NCBI GenBank assembly: GCA_037367405.1
Contig: JAZKJV010003129.1
Span: 434,001 to 498,000, forward strand
From: Ottelia alismoides
Taxonomy: Eukaryota; Streptophyta; Magnoliopsida; Alismatales; Hydrocharitaceae
Reading direction: 5' to 3'
DNA length: 64,000 nt
Within the stretch, counting starts at the first letter, position 1. The number at the start of each line of letters is the position of its first letter. Shown piece by piece: positions 35,998 through 47,400 of this stretch. A program made the translations under genes and the position numbers. The notes below the pieces were generated by a model. That model saw nothing but the letters and a program-made list of their open reading frames with translations. It was not told the origin of the DNA and ran no database searches.

Positions 35998-36639
35998 TGT
36001 TTACACCCATAATCCTGATTAGTTCCATAATTAGATTTATAACTCTACGTAGTCGTGAATTACATGAGGAACCCTAAGTAATGGTTAACTCTTAGACAAC
36101 ATGACCCTGTGTTCACCTCCATCCATTTTCTTCGTTATCCTCGACGGAATACGTCTAATTTTGACGATTTTACCCCTTCAATTGAATTATATTTGTAAAA
36201 GATGCCCTTCATTCACAAAACCCCCCTAACCCTTATCGCCTCCCTCCCGACCCCCACCCCTTCTCCAGCATCTCCCACCCACCCCACCGCCCGCCATCAT
36301 CCCCTTCCTCCTCCAGCCCCTCCTCCTCAGCATGTTGGTGATGGGAGGAAGAAATAGCAAGCGTGCCAATGGCAAGCACGACTTATTCTTATGATGGCAT
36401 GTTGGTGTATGTTGCATTCTGCGATGGTGCAATTGATGTTTTTGAATCGGATGGCCTACGACTGTGGTGTCGCATGCCCCCTCAACATGCATCTTTTCTC
36501 CCATGTAGATAGCGCCATTGGCTCTTCGAAACCGTTGGATGAGGAGAAGTGGGGGAATCCCCCACCTCAGGAGAATGGTATGCTTCTGATCATGCCTTAC
36601 CGTCGTCGCTTTCCGGTTCCCTCGCCCATTCTCGCTTGC

Positions 36640-38342
36640 CGTCTCCAACACCACTGCGAACGACGGATAGTTGAGGTCCTCTACAACATACCTCGTCGTT
36701 GAATCGCACGTGTAAACCCTCCTTCTCAGAGCGGATATCTGAAGTGATGTATAGTTAATGGCATAGAGGAAGCGGAGATAGTCCTCCGGGGAGATGTCGT
36801 AGACAAGCCCCTGATCCAACGCGTGAATGGGATCTATGTGTTCAGCTCCCGTATCGAACGGCATGGCGGGCCCGCCCGTCCCCACGTCGATCAAGCCCCC
36901 CTCACTCATGTTGCCGGCCTTGTAGGAGTTATAGGCAGTGATCATTAGCGCAGACTAGATGGCAACCAAGCTCCGGTCGAGGAGTGTATCCTTCAGTAGC
37001 ATCGCAAGGTCGCTCACGTGAGGGCACGACATGGAGGTTCCCGAGACCATGTTGTACTCCATCCTCCGGGTGTCAAAGGAGAGCTCTGTGGGTCCCGCAA
37101 CTCCAGACCAGCCCGCTAGGATGTTGAACCCAGGGGTGATTATGTCGGGCTTGAGGACGCCTGGGGTGACGGTGTTGGGCCCTCGTGACGAGAACGCCGC
37201 AAGGATCAGTGCAGGCTTTACCCCCAGCTAAGGATGAAAACAGATATGGGTATATCCGAATATCCGCTTACCGTATTCGAAAAATTACCGGATATGGATA
37301 TTCGTATTCGCATATTAATCGAATACGGATCGGATATGGATATGGGTTGTAAAAATTTTCCGGATACGGATATGGTAATGGCTTGAATATCTGGATTCGG
37401 ATATGGATATTCGTATTCGCATATTAATCGAATACGGATCGGATATGGATATGGGTTGTAAAAATTTTCCGGATACGGATATGGTAATGGCTTGAATATC
37501 TGGATTCGGATCCGGATATCCGAATACAATATTTAATATTATTTTATATATTAATTAATATAATATAAACCGCAACTCTAAATTATTATATTAGTATTAT
37601 ACTTTATATAATACAATATATTATTGATATTAATAAATTCCTGTTTCTTTGGGGATGAGCACGAACAAAACTTATGAAATCCTATCTCCTTTTTGCTTTT
37701 GGCCAAGAATGTAGGTCACCTCGACACTTCCTTTTATCATGATGCAACATATTTATATTTCATTACTATTTTTAAAATCATTATGAACTTTGATAAAAAA
37801 ATCAATTCTATTCATATGTGGTCTTTTATTCAATCTGTATTCGAATTCTATGTTAATTGGATCCATATTTGGATTTCACTCTTTATTCGATTCATACTTG
37901 GATTAACTCTTTATTCAATCCGTATTCGGGTCCGCTCTTTATTCAATCCGTATTCGGATTCGATAAATATTCGATACCGATTCGCATCCGTATTTCTAAG
38001 GATATGGTTTCCATAATGCATATCCGAATCATATCTGTATCCATATTCGTATTCGATAGAGATGAAGCGAATATGGATATGGAAATAGGTATATCTGATC
38101 CGTATCCGATCCGTTTTCATCTCTACCCCCAACAATGTGCCGGCGAAGGCGATCGTCATCATCGACGCGGGATCGGAGACGAGATAAGACTTGATCTCGT
38201 CCCCTGCTTTCTGCCCAATGTTTGCAACGAGAAGCAGGTGAGAGTCTCCCACCATCTTGCGGCACAGGCTGCTGTGATGTGCGGCTGCAAGAACTACGAT
38301 ATGGAGGAGGAAAAAGGGGACAAGGAGGCAGAGTTTGGGCAA
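36640..38342 (-). pseudogene. Subtilisin-like protease (SBT) fragments, joined and broken
   Basis: On the minus strand a signal-peptide-like start, MPKLCLLVPFFLLHIVVLAA (from 38342), runs directly into the end of a protease-associated domain (DSHLLLVANIGQKAGDEIKS). The propeptide and the regions with the catalytic Asp, His and oxyanion Asn are absent. After a nested MITE come [36 protein letters not shown] with the catalytic Ser codon at 37033-37035, a TAG stop at 36955-36957 where the family has a Lys (AIKSALM), then PFDTGAEHIDPIHALDQGLV and LNYPSF. The C-terminal fibronectin-like domain is lost in a frame change near 36640. It cannot be an active protease. Secreted subtilases are normally around 750 residues. 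Confidence 0.88.
37227..38123. mobile_element. hAT-type MITE, copy A, 8-bp TSD TACCCCCA
   Basis: An 897-bp element flanked by a perfect 8-bp duplication TACCCCCA (37219-37226 and 38124-38131), the size used by hAT transposases. Inverted ends contain GGATGAAAACAG and GAGATGAAAACGG. Subterminal parts are dense in CGGATA/TATCCG words, with a near-exact tandem copy at 37280-37380 and 37400-37500. Removing the element and one target copy restores a subtilase frame (TLLGV then KPAL). Relatives are at 47495 and 48986. Confidence 0.88.
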
Positions 38343-38780
38343 GATGGAGGAGTAAGAAGGGGAGGGGCTAGATGAAGGAGTAAGAAGGGGAGGGGTCAGT
38401 GGAGGTGAGGCGAGATGGAGGGGGAAGAAGGGGAGGGGGAGGCAGAGTTGGGGCGAGATGGAGGAGGAAGAAGGGGAGGGGGAGGCAGAGTTTGGGCAAG
38501 ATGGATGAGGAAGAAGGGGAGGGACGAGCTGGAGGAGTAAAAAGGGGAGGGGTCCATGGAGGTGGGCAAGATGGATGAGGAAGAAGGGGAGGGGAGAGCT
38601 GGAGGAGGAAGGAGGGGAGGGTGATGACGATCTAGAAGTGGAAGACGGAGAAGGGGGCGAGCTGGAGGAGAGGAGGGTGGAGGACAGAGGGGGAGCAACG
38701 GGAGTGAAGGTGAGGGCATCGGGGAAGGAGGGCGGAGGCAGAGCAGCAGGAGGGATGGGGAGGGTGTTGGGGAATGAAGG
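38310..38780. repeat. GA-rich minisatellite
   Basis: Irregular tandem copies of GAGGAAGAAGGGGAGGGG and variants with GGCAGAGTTTGGGC or GAGCTGGAGGAG. It lies in the right subterminal part of the Mutator-like element. The left arm (36240-36340) has a shorter complementary CT-rich stretch. Confidence 0.85.
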
Positions 38781-39442
38781 GGGAGGGTCTAGGTGGTTAG
38801 GATTTTTTAATTTTTTTTATTTTTTAATATCCAGTCATGGGTTAGATTAACCCAATATTATGGTTGGGTTAACGAGGAATCTAATGGAGGGTTATGGGTA
38901 TGAGACGAGTGACTGTCCAGGGTTTTTCATGTAATTCACGATTTCACAAAGGTTATGCTTGTAATTTGGATATTACTCAGGATTATGGATGTAAAACATC
39001 CCTAAAAAATGTGGACCATATTATGGTATTTTAATATAAGAAGGTAAGAAACTTTTAATATGTAGAAAATAAGAGAGAATATACATGGGTATGGTCCTAT
39101 TAAATTCTCTTATTACTATTAGATAAAAAGTGACTTCTACCATCATTTGCGATGGATTCTATTAATCATTGGGGAAAATTAAACTCTTAGATTAAACTCT
39201 ATAATATTTTTTTTATTTTCTATTTCCCAAACACCATATGGATTTTTGACATATTCTACATAATGACACTATGTGTATGTTAAATATAAAAAATAATAAT
39301 TTTATAACAATATATCATTATGTGATGAATTGTAGAGATAAAGCAGCATGTTCTTTCTTTGTGTTTTTGTGTTTTTATAGCGTGTACCCTTTTTAAATGT
39401 TGCAATATCAGTTAAATTGCAGAGATAAAGTTTTTCCAGCAT

Positions 39443-39517
39443 GTCATTGTATTATAGTGGTAAGTATTCCCATCTGCCACGCGGGTGACCCGTGTTCGAT
39501 CCCCGAAAACGATGCCA
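39443..39517 (+). pseudogene. tRNA-Asp-derived pseudogene or retrosequence
   Basis: A 72-base tRNA-like sequence plus an encoded CCA (39515-39517). It has A-box-like TATAGTGGTAAGTA and B-box GTTCGATCC and closely resembles plant tRNA-Asp(GTC) as remembered, but the anticodon is GCC. Mismatches break the acceptor stem (two), anticodon stem (one) and T stem (two), so it is not expected to work. A genomic CCA suggests reverse transcription from a mature tRNA. It is followed by about 30 bp and a (TAA)n tract. Confidence 0.75.
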
Positions 39518-39544
39518 TTTGATGAACCGCTAATCTGCCTCTAT

Positions 39545-39571
39545 ATTAATAATAATAATAATAATAATAAG
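39545..39571. repeat. (TAA)n microsatellite
   Basis: About eight TAA units, 28 bp after the tRNA-like sequence. It could be the tail of a tRNA-derived retroelement. Confidence 0.85.
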
Positions 39572-40620
39572 GAATTGTCGTATTATCGTAGTATAGGAGG
39601 CATATTTGGATCAGCAAAATCCACACCTTTGAATATGTGGAAATCAATTTACTTGGTAAGTGTACTAAAGTCGAACATAGAGATACGAGCCTCTCCGTCT
39701 ATTTATCGAAGATTATTATTTAATTCAAGAGTGAGTATATTATAGTTTTAGGTCTTCATGCAGATTTAATATGCAATGCAGATGAAATAATGCAAGGAAT
39801 GATGCATGTCATTTTGTCTGATTTTTAAATGCAATTAAAAGTGAGATGCCATATGAGCGCAATGCGTGATGAAAATGCAGAAGACAATCATGCAAGATAA
39901 GTACGTACATAATATGCTCTATAATTTTCAAATCAATGAGCAACAACTTATGGCCAATTTCAGAGACAAGAAGTACTTAAAATAGAGCCTATTTAATACA
40001 GTGTCAAATCATGAAATTAATAATGCCATTAGCCACAATTGAACTCGATGGGCGGAGACCTGCAACTTCAACTAGGAACTTGACTCTGTCCAAGTTCCAT
40101 CTTCTTTGACCTTCTGTAGGTGTTGGTTAAAAAAAAGTAAAGAGGGGGGTCTGGTTCGGGTGATGGGAATGGAGGGCCTATGGGTTCTCTCTCTTTCATT
40201 TACGAAGAAGGAAGATTGACTAAGGCAGTAAGATCGCAGAGCAGAAAGAGGGTGATCGTATTGGACCAGGAGGAGGGCTGATGGCAATGCAGAACAATCA
40301 GGGAAGAGATAGATGGGCTTAGCATAGGAACAAGGAGGTCTGGAGAGGGAAGTGGGTGGAGGAGGAGGTCGAGGCGGCAGAGGAGGAGGAATGGGTTGTA
40401 AGGTTGAGGTCGACGGAGGAGAAGGGGATCGATGGAGGAGGAGGAAGAAGCTGAAGGGGGAGGTGGGCAGAAGAACGGGCTTTAGAATCAACGGAGAAGG
40501 AGCCATCGAGGAAAAACCTTCCCCTCATCGAGATTTGAATGCAGATGTACAAGTTGTAGCTGTTGTGACATAGTTGCGACATGAGTTTGTTGTTGCTGCT
40601 CCTGGTCTGGTGATTGCTCA
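39572..40620. other. Intergenic DNA with a GA-rich stretch
   Basis: No gene. 40330-40510 is GGA/GAA-rich and gives long open frames on both strands that look like composition artefacts. Confidence 0.4.
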
Positions 40621-40834
40621 TGTTGAAGAATAGTCTATGTGTGGATTGTGTTTAGTCCCACATCTTGAAGTTGTGATTTTGGTCACATTGGAGGGGTTAT
40701 ATAAGAGCTCCACATCTTTTGGGGTGATTCTCCCGTGGTTTTATCCTGCTCCTTAGGGAGTAGGATTTCCACGTAAAATCAAAATGTTCTTTTTATCTTG
40801 TTCTTGATTCACTTCCGTATTTCATGTTACAACA
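40621..40834 (+). repeat. Probable solo LTR
   Basis: Begins TGTTGAAGAATAG and ends CATGTTACAACA, so the ends are TGTTG...CAACA. Inside are TTAGTCCCACATC, a TATA-like TTATATAAGAG (about 40697) and CCACGTAAAATC, all typical of plant Copia LTRs. No partner LTR, primer site or clean target duplication (GCTCA versus GCACC) was found. Confidence 0.5.
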
Positions 40835-40839
40835 GCACC

Positions 40840-41510
40840 CTCCAAAGGTTGTTGTTTAGATTGTTGCAAATTTTGGACACAATCATTACCTCCAAAAGCG
40901 TGTTGTTGTAAGAGAGTCAAGGTTTTGTTGACGTTGTTCTGATACAAGAGCTGAGCGTCCCTTGAAAGCTTTACAATCCGCCAAGTGTGTCCAGTGACAA
41001 TAATTAGAGCAGTACTTTGGTGATTTCTCATACACAATTCTTTATTTAAAGAGTTGTATACCATTACGAATAAGTACGAGGTATTCTAACTTGAAGGAGA
41101 TCTACCTTCACAAACATTCGCACACAATTTGGCCTAGAAAATTCCTTTCCTTTTTACCAATACAAATAAATTTCCCCAAAGCTTGTGCTGTAGATCTGAG
41201 AACTATTGGGTTGTGTAAGTGAACATTCAACCCAGGAAGACCAATCCAAACCCCAATCTGAGATACCATTGAATCCAAAGAGAGAAAAAAGAAGATACCA
41301 TTGTTGCCTTATAATGACACAATACATGCCCAAAGTCAAGACAAAGCTATCCTTACACGACAAGATAAATCTAACACTGAGCCTCCTTGTCTCTAACATC
41401 TCTGATACTGATCCACGTTCCCATTTATATGAGGAGCATAGATTGTTTGTGTTGGAGGGTATGGGACTAAACCCCTCTTTCCACTGTTATTTACAAAACC
41501 TTCTCGAGTA
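40840..41510 (-). mobile_element. Possible LINE ORF1-like relic
   Basis: Minus-strand frames contain FGFNGISDWGLDWSSWVECS, GKEFSRPNCVRMFVKVDLL and a GHTWRIVKL piece. The order hints at the DUF4283 plus zinc-knuckle part of plant LINE ORF1 proteins, but frames change often and the match is weak. Confidence 0.3.
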
Positions 41511-41519
41511 GTCATATTT

Positions 41520-42153
41520 GAACCGCTACGATTCGTAATGGATTTCAGTAATTATGGATGCTTTTGAAATATCTTACAACCAAGTACAATTTATATTAAG
41601 GAACCTTTGTGATATCACATCTTTTTGACCTCGAGATGTTAGCTCAAAATCAATTCAGTCCTATGTTCTGCTGCAAAAATCTGCACTATGAGCTGTTAAC
41701 ACACTCATCATAAAATAAATACTTCAAGCGCATTTAAGTATACTTTTTTGTTCATTTCAAATTTCTTACAAAAATATTTTGATTCTCTACACAATAGAGT
41801 CGATATATTGGACAATTGGATAATTTCATCTTGAATAGACCTCGATTCAAGAGGTAAAATTGGACAATTTCATTTTGATTATGCTATTGTGCAGCAATGC
41901 CACATGATCTTCAAAAATCGATTCTCGTTCAATCTTTTAATAAAACTTGTTGATTTTGGTGGCATAAGAAAGATAATTGATAGGACGAAAACTATTGTGA
42001 AGGAGGTTACTAATTTTGACATCCTTTGGATCTTTATTTTTTACGTATGAACGTGACATCCGTTCCTCTCACATTATGGCATGCCCGCAACAACCCATGC
42101 ATCCACTGATCTTTATCCCCATCTCATGCCTCTGAACGACTCAAGAGTCAAGA
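41520..42153. other. AT-rich intergenic DNA
   Basis: No gene or clear repeat seen. Confidence 0.4.
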
Positions 42154-42159
42154 CCCTAA

Positions 42160-42410
42160 GGGCTTGTTCGGTACGGGAATAAGCAGGAATAAGGATTGGG
42201 AATAAGGAGAATAAGGGTCTATTCTCCGTTCGATTGGAGGATAAGAATAAGGAGAATAATGTGAAATAAAGGTAGGTAAGGTGGGATAAAGATAGGAATA
42301 AGAGTGAAATAAGATGAAATAATGGGGAATAGTCGTACCACGGGGAACCGTGTTGGGAGGAAAATGGCCCCTTATTCCCCACTCCCCTTATTCACCAAAC
42401 GAACAACCCC
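42160..42410. mobile_element. Tourist-like MITE with TAA duplication
   Basis: 251 bp, termini GGGCTTGTTCGGTACGGGAA and the complement GGGGTTGTTCGTTTGGTGAA, flanked by TAA (42157-42159 and 42411-42413). The interior is rich in GGAATAAG words on one strand. It lies inside the terminal CCCTAAATG of the neighbouring CGAAAT-rich MITE. Confidence 0.8.
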
Positions 42411-42585
42411 TAAATGTTGGTTTCGATCACCATTTCGATGACCGGTCGAAATGAAATTTCAATCATTTCGATCATTTTTGTACTTAACCCCCTATATTTC
42501 GGTCATTTTAGTCATTTCGATCGAATTTGGATAACCTATCGAAACTGAATTTCGACTAAAACTCAGCCGAAATTCGTTGAAAATT
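42411..42585. mobile_element. CGAAAT-rich MITE, second copy
   Basis: Reverse-complement relative of 22229-22433: starts TAAATGTTGGTTTCGATCAC (other copy TAAATGTCGGTTTCGGTCAC) and ends CCGAAATTCGTTGAAAATTG. Its first bases CCC lie at 42154-42156, cut off by the Tourist MITE. Confidence 0.65.
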
Positions 42586-43109
42586 GAAGTCATGGAATGA
42601 CCCTGATATTAAACATTTCTGCCCCAACCGTAGTGTACCCGAAGCCAAGCACCTCAGTGGTGGTGGGAAACTGGAGACTAACCCATGTTAGGTTCACCTC
42701 GGCGTAGTAACACCAGTGGCATGACAATGGGAGAGGAACCACTTGAGGATTAGCGGTAGTTTGAGGGTTGCTGGCTGTAATGGGAGTAGCGACACAGCTA
42801 AGGGTAAAGCTTGGAGCTCGTCTAAATCTTGATGAGTTTTTTTTACATTGGGTGTAAGAAGAGAAGCCCTAGATTTGTTCTTTTTTGTTTTCACAGTGGT
42901 GGTGATCTTCTTATACCATGGCCATAGCTGCCAGTTATGGGACGTGGAAAACAAGGGAGGCAAGCATAACAACGGCGCGGGCGTTAATGTAATGATCGAC
43001 GTTGGAGGAGGAGTTGGCAAGTGGTGGTTTGGGGGATTGGGCAAGGGGGACTGGGCAGAGATGGCGAGGAGGGGGGGTCAAGGGTGAGATTAGGAGGAGT
43101 CGGTGGCGA
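42586..43109. other. Intergenic DNA, no gene seen
   Basis: Moderately GC-rich around 42690-43090 with open frames on both strands but no motif. Confidence 0.35.
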
Positions 43110-43560
43110 CAATTAGAACGGTTAATCGAACCGAACTGTAATGAGTGTACCTATATTCATGTTTGATTCGATGAAAAAAGGTTCAAAAGTTTGAGTTCAA
43201 GTACGGTTCGATACAAATCATGTAGCATAAGTTCGACTTCCAGTTCATTTAGCAAATGAATATTCGAGTTCGATTCGATAGTAGTTCGTCAACTGTTAAA
43301 CTTAAAATCAAACGTGTTAAAATGAACAAGTTCGAAACTATATTTCGATAATAAAGTTCCATAATTCGATAATCATTTATAAAAGATAGAAAATGATTCA
43401 CACTTAATTAGATTAAAGCCCCTATGATGTTTAGTTTCATTTTTCCTAAAAGATTTTACATTTATACATGTATATAAAGTCTAATCGAACTCGAATCTTG
43501 TTGAACGAACATATGTTAATTTCATGTTCGATTCATTAATCTTATCAAACTAATGTTTAA
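43110..43560. repeat. TTCGA-rich repeat region
   Basis: Many TTCGATTCGA, GTTCGA and TCGAAC words in both orientations over 450 bp. The density is highest at the edges (43115-43290 and 43470-43560), as in MITEs whose ends carry short inverted subrepeats. No firm boundaries. Confidence 0.4.
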
Positions 43561-43983
43561 TTTCATGTTCAATTCCTTTAATAATGAAAGAAAAATTTTC
43601 TAACTACTATTGAACTAAAGTTAAATGACTACGAGCATGTTTAGTTTGATTAGCAACCCTAACTGCAATGAAGGGTAATGGGGATGGGTGGGGCGGAGGT
43701 GGTTGACAGCGAGGACGAGGTATTATAAAAATGCAGAACTGTGAATTTTTTAAGAATACAAAGGCATACCTGATATTAAAAAGAGACGAGTATAACTGAT
43801 AATGCACATGTTAAGGATACAAGTAGTGATAAAAATCTAAAAATGTTATTACATAATTAGACGTCAACGAACACCAGACATAAATTATTGATATATTTTA
43901 GCTGATAAGATACACCCGTCTATTTCTTCTCCCTCTTTTTTTCTCTAAATAATATATAACATGATTTTGGAATAGCTAAGCTA

Positions 43984-44172
43984 TTACAGAGAGATTGATG
44001 AGAAATAGATAACAAGTTGTGCCGGCAATTCTTTTTGGATGGCAAATTCAATTCTTCGAAATACAATATCTATAGATATGAGAATCGTAACATTGCAATG
44101 CATAATTTTTTGGACTTCAATTCTCCTTTTTTTTAAAAATCCAATTCCCTTTTTTTTTAATTTACACTTCAA
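43984..44172 (-). pseudogene. Second fragment of the plant retroelement C-terminal domain
   Basis: Encodes VQKIMHCNVTILISIDIVFR and RIEFAIQKELPAQLV, matching the last 45 residues of 11529-12155 (IQKVMNSNV, DVVFRGIDFAIQKGLAAQLV). Only the end of the domain is present. It lies 230 bp beyond the LARP6 stop codon. Confidence 0.65.
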
Positions 44173-44404
44173 TACATCAGAAACTGATATTGACGGAAAG
44201 AATCAAAACAGCCCCTTTTTATTTAAACCAAACATTTGCAGACAAAATCCTCCAGTTTTAAATCTACAAAATCGAATTGATACCATCAACAGTGGATACT
44301 GATCCTCGAAGGTTAACAAAAAATTAAAAAAACCAATATATTTTTTCCAACTCTTGGATCAACGAGCTACCAAAACTCCGGCCAACGTCCGAAGCCCGAG
44401 CGAT

Positions 44405-47400
44405 TTACGTCTGTAGCTGAGGGCAGCTTAGGACGGGAAGCAGCGGCCTGCCGCGGCCCATCGTAAACCCGCGTGTTCCGTCCGGCATCCTGGGTCCTCG
44501 AGGCTGCTTCACCACCTCACCTTGGACGACGTTGAGCGGTTGCGGAGAGGACAGTATCCCGCGCGATCCATCCATGATCCCCTGCTTGCGTGCGCCTAGC
44601 TTGTTCGGTAATTCACCGCGGATGAGGCCGGTCGCTTGCGGGGCTGCAGAGAGGATCCCGTGCCCGTTATGACTCTGCAGCCCCCCGAAGGCCTTCCCGC
44701 GGCCGAGGCTCCAGCTCCGCCGCAGCCCGCCGGGATTTTCTCCAATCTACCAAGAATTGTTCAGTTGCATGGTAACGAATAATCTGAATATTTCTTGACG
44801 ACATATATTATTCGTTGCGAAATTATCTTTGATTTTCTAGAAATCAGCAACGGATGTTGCACTCATTGTTAAGAGTTTGTATAACGACGATTATCCGTTG
44901 ATTTTTTTTGTTGAAATTTGCAACAATCACGCCAATTTTGTAATATTTAAAAGATTTTTATGAGAAAATCAATGGATAATCGATATTATATAATTTACTC
45001 ATTGCTGGAAATATTGACGAATACGGCACATATTTGTCACCAATGTATAGGACCAACTATAATTTGGGTTAATTACAAAAAAAAGATATCAATTATGTAT
45101 CGATTCTCAATTAAGGACTTTAGTTTTCTATTGTAACAAAGAAGTCTTGATTTTATGTTTTTGTCTCAAATAACCCTATATAAACTTCAGCGACTTTTAT
45201 ATGTCAACATTAAATCCATAAGTTGAAAGTTTAGACTACTATTTGTTACAGTTGAAAAATGAGGCATTTAATTGAGAATTGATATATAGTTGGGTCCCTT
45301 TTGTAATTTATCCAAATAACTATCATCTAACATCTTAAAACTAATCTAAAATGTTTCTTCACTAATCCATATGACGCGATTTCTGAAATTCAAGGATTTC
45401 ATGGAATCTGTTTACATTACGATAACCCAAACACAACCTCGGATCGGTAAGCGACTCACGGTTTGTTCGAGAGGGAGTCTCAACGATCGCGGCGAACCGA
45501 GCTGTCCAGGAAGAGACTGATGATCGTCGTCGTCGGAGGCATCGTCGAAGCAACAATCGTAGTCTTCCCTCTTATTTCTCATCACTGATCTAGGCTAGAA
45601 AGCAAACATTAAAACAAAGAGATGATCAACAGATGCCCCGAACCCAATCCCGTGTTTTGGATTCGGATAAGCAGACTTACCGAGCGTCGGAGCATCACGC
45701 GAACGCGTAGGCCTTTCCTCCAGTTCCTCTCGTCGTTCAGCTTCTCAGCCTGGAAAAAAAACGATCGAGAATCGTCGCGAGCTTAAGAAAGACATTGCAG
45801 TGAAGACATAGGCATGCTTACCGCTTTATCCGCGAGCTCCGCGGTCTCGTACTCCACAAGCGCGTGAGTCTGATTGAAAGAAACAGAAGTTATCTCGGTC
45901 ACACTCCTGTAGTGCTTTTAAGTAGAAAAGATAGATTTGCTCACACCTTGTTACTGATCAGGACATCGCTTTTGGAGTGTCTGGCAGTGTTCTGATCGTG
46001 AGGATAACATATGCGAACGCTCCTAACTCTGATGGATCAATGGAAGAATAGTCAAATTTGCAAAATAATACCCATACTATTAATTAAACACAAAAACATA
46101 CCTTCCAACGGTGCCAAAGATCTTCTCGAGGTTTTGGCGGGAACTTTCTTCGGGCAGATTTTCGACTATTACCGTACGGGACTGCGGTATTTTTTTATTT
46201 ACGGAAATAAAAATGAAGTGAAATAAGGTCTCCGGAAAAAGAATTAATGAATTCTCCGAATGATAATAAAATAATAAATAATAAAGATATAATTACCTGC
46301 AAGTCTTCTTTGTCTCTTTCTGAGAACACCTGTTTTCGCCTCACTCTCTTCCCATCCTCACTTACAACCTACAAAACAACGTTTGGAAGTAAACACGATT
46401 GTTGTCCTCCTGAAATTTATATTTACAAAAATTATTAATTAGGGAAAGAATTGCATAGTTTCACAAGAAGTGCAAAGTAATTGCATAGTTTCACAAGAAC
46501 CCAAGTATAAAATCCACAAAAAAAATTAAAGAGTAAATTACAAAAAGTCCATAAACTATGCACATGATTTCATTGTCGTATATAAACTTTAAAAATAATA
46601 ACATGGTACCCGAACTTTTAAATTTGTCTCAATCAGTCCCTGACTATTAAAATTTAAGGTGAAAATGAGGAAATAATCATCTAAATTTCTATGGTGAAGG
46701 ATCATATTAAGAAAAATTCGGATACAACATTATTACTTTTTAAAGTTCAAGCTTGGCATTGAATCAACTGTATAGTTCAGTGAATTTTTTGTAATTTACT
46801 CAAAATTAAAACATAAATATAGAAATGGGCTTTGTGGGAACCAAAATTAGGCATAACTATAGGGGAATGGATCGTTTGCTGCAATGGAGAGCCAACAGAC
46901 TCTGCAGAACCTATTTGAGCTGCTCGATTCACGTGATTTTGCACCGTACGAGCACACAAAAAGTATAAAATCACATGAACCGCTTGATTAAGATCGAGCG
47001 GCTCAAATGGGCACTCCCCATTGTAGCAGACCATCCATTCCCTAAACTATAGCGCCTGCGTTGCAAATGCAGCCGTTCTAACTGTCAGAGAGGCCAAGTC
47101 GCCCTGCAGACGATCTCGATCAACCCAAGCACCGAAACATCCGGATCGACGACGAAGAAGCGAACTTACGAGCTTCGACGAGGTTCGGAGTGCTTTGGCG
47201 AGCATGAAGCTGTTGCTTCCAAGAGATTTGACTTTCTTCTGCGAAACGAGGGCAGCTATGGGGACTGCAAGAACACATTGTTACAAAGAAGCCAAAAAAC
47301 AAACGAACATCAAGAACCAATTTCAATGCTTGTGTGTGCGATCCTCACCGTATCCTTCTGGATCTTTGCTCAGAAGCTTCGTCATGTAATCGCTGGCAAC

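Larger units (their letters stand above)
35998..39002. mobile_element. Mutator-like element carrying subtilase fragments (Pack-MULE-like)
   Basis: The two ends are long inverted repeats. The left arm begins ATGTTTACACCCATAATCCT and continues to CGTGAATTACATGAGGAACC. The complement of the right arm begins ATGTTTTACATCCATAATCC and reaches CGTGAATTACATGAAAAACC. Similarity goes on for about 170 bp or more, with GC/GA-rich subterminal parts. The right flank is TAAAAAATG (39003-39011) and the left flank TAAAAAAAATG (35989-35999), a plausible 9-bp target duplication with two extra A. Between the arms lie joined pieces of a subtilase gene and no transposase, which is the structure of a Pack-MULE. It lies about 365 bp upstream of the EXO84 start codon, the sort of site such elements prefer. 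Confidence 0.65.

Noticed and set aside
38396..38850. Open frames on both strands over the GA-rich minisatellite
   Set aside because: Composition artefact of a tandem repeat.
40072..40621. Proline/serine-rich minus-strand frames
   Set aside because: Complement of a GGA/GAA-rich stretch; no start context, domain or splice support.
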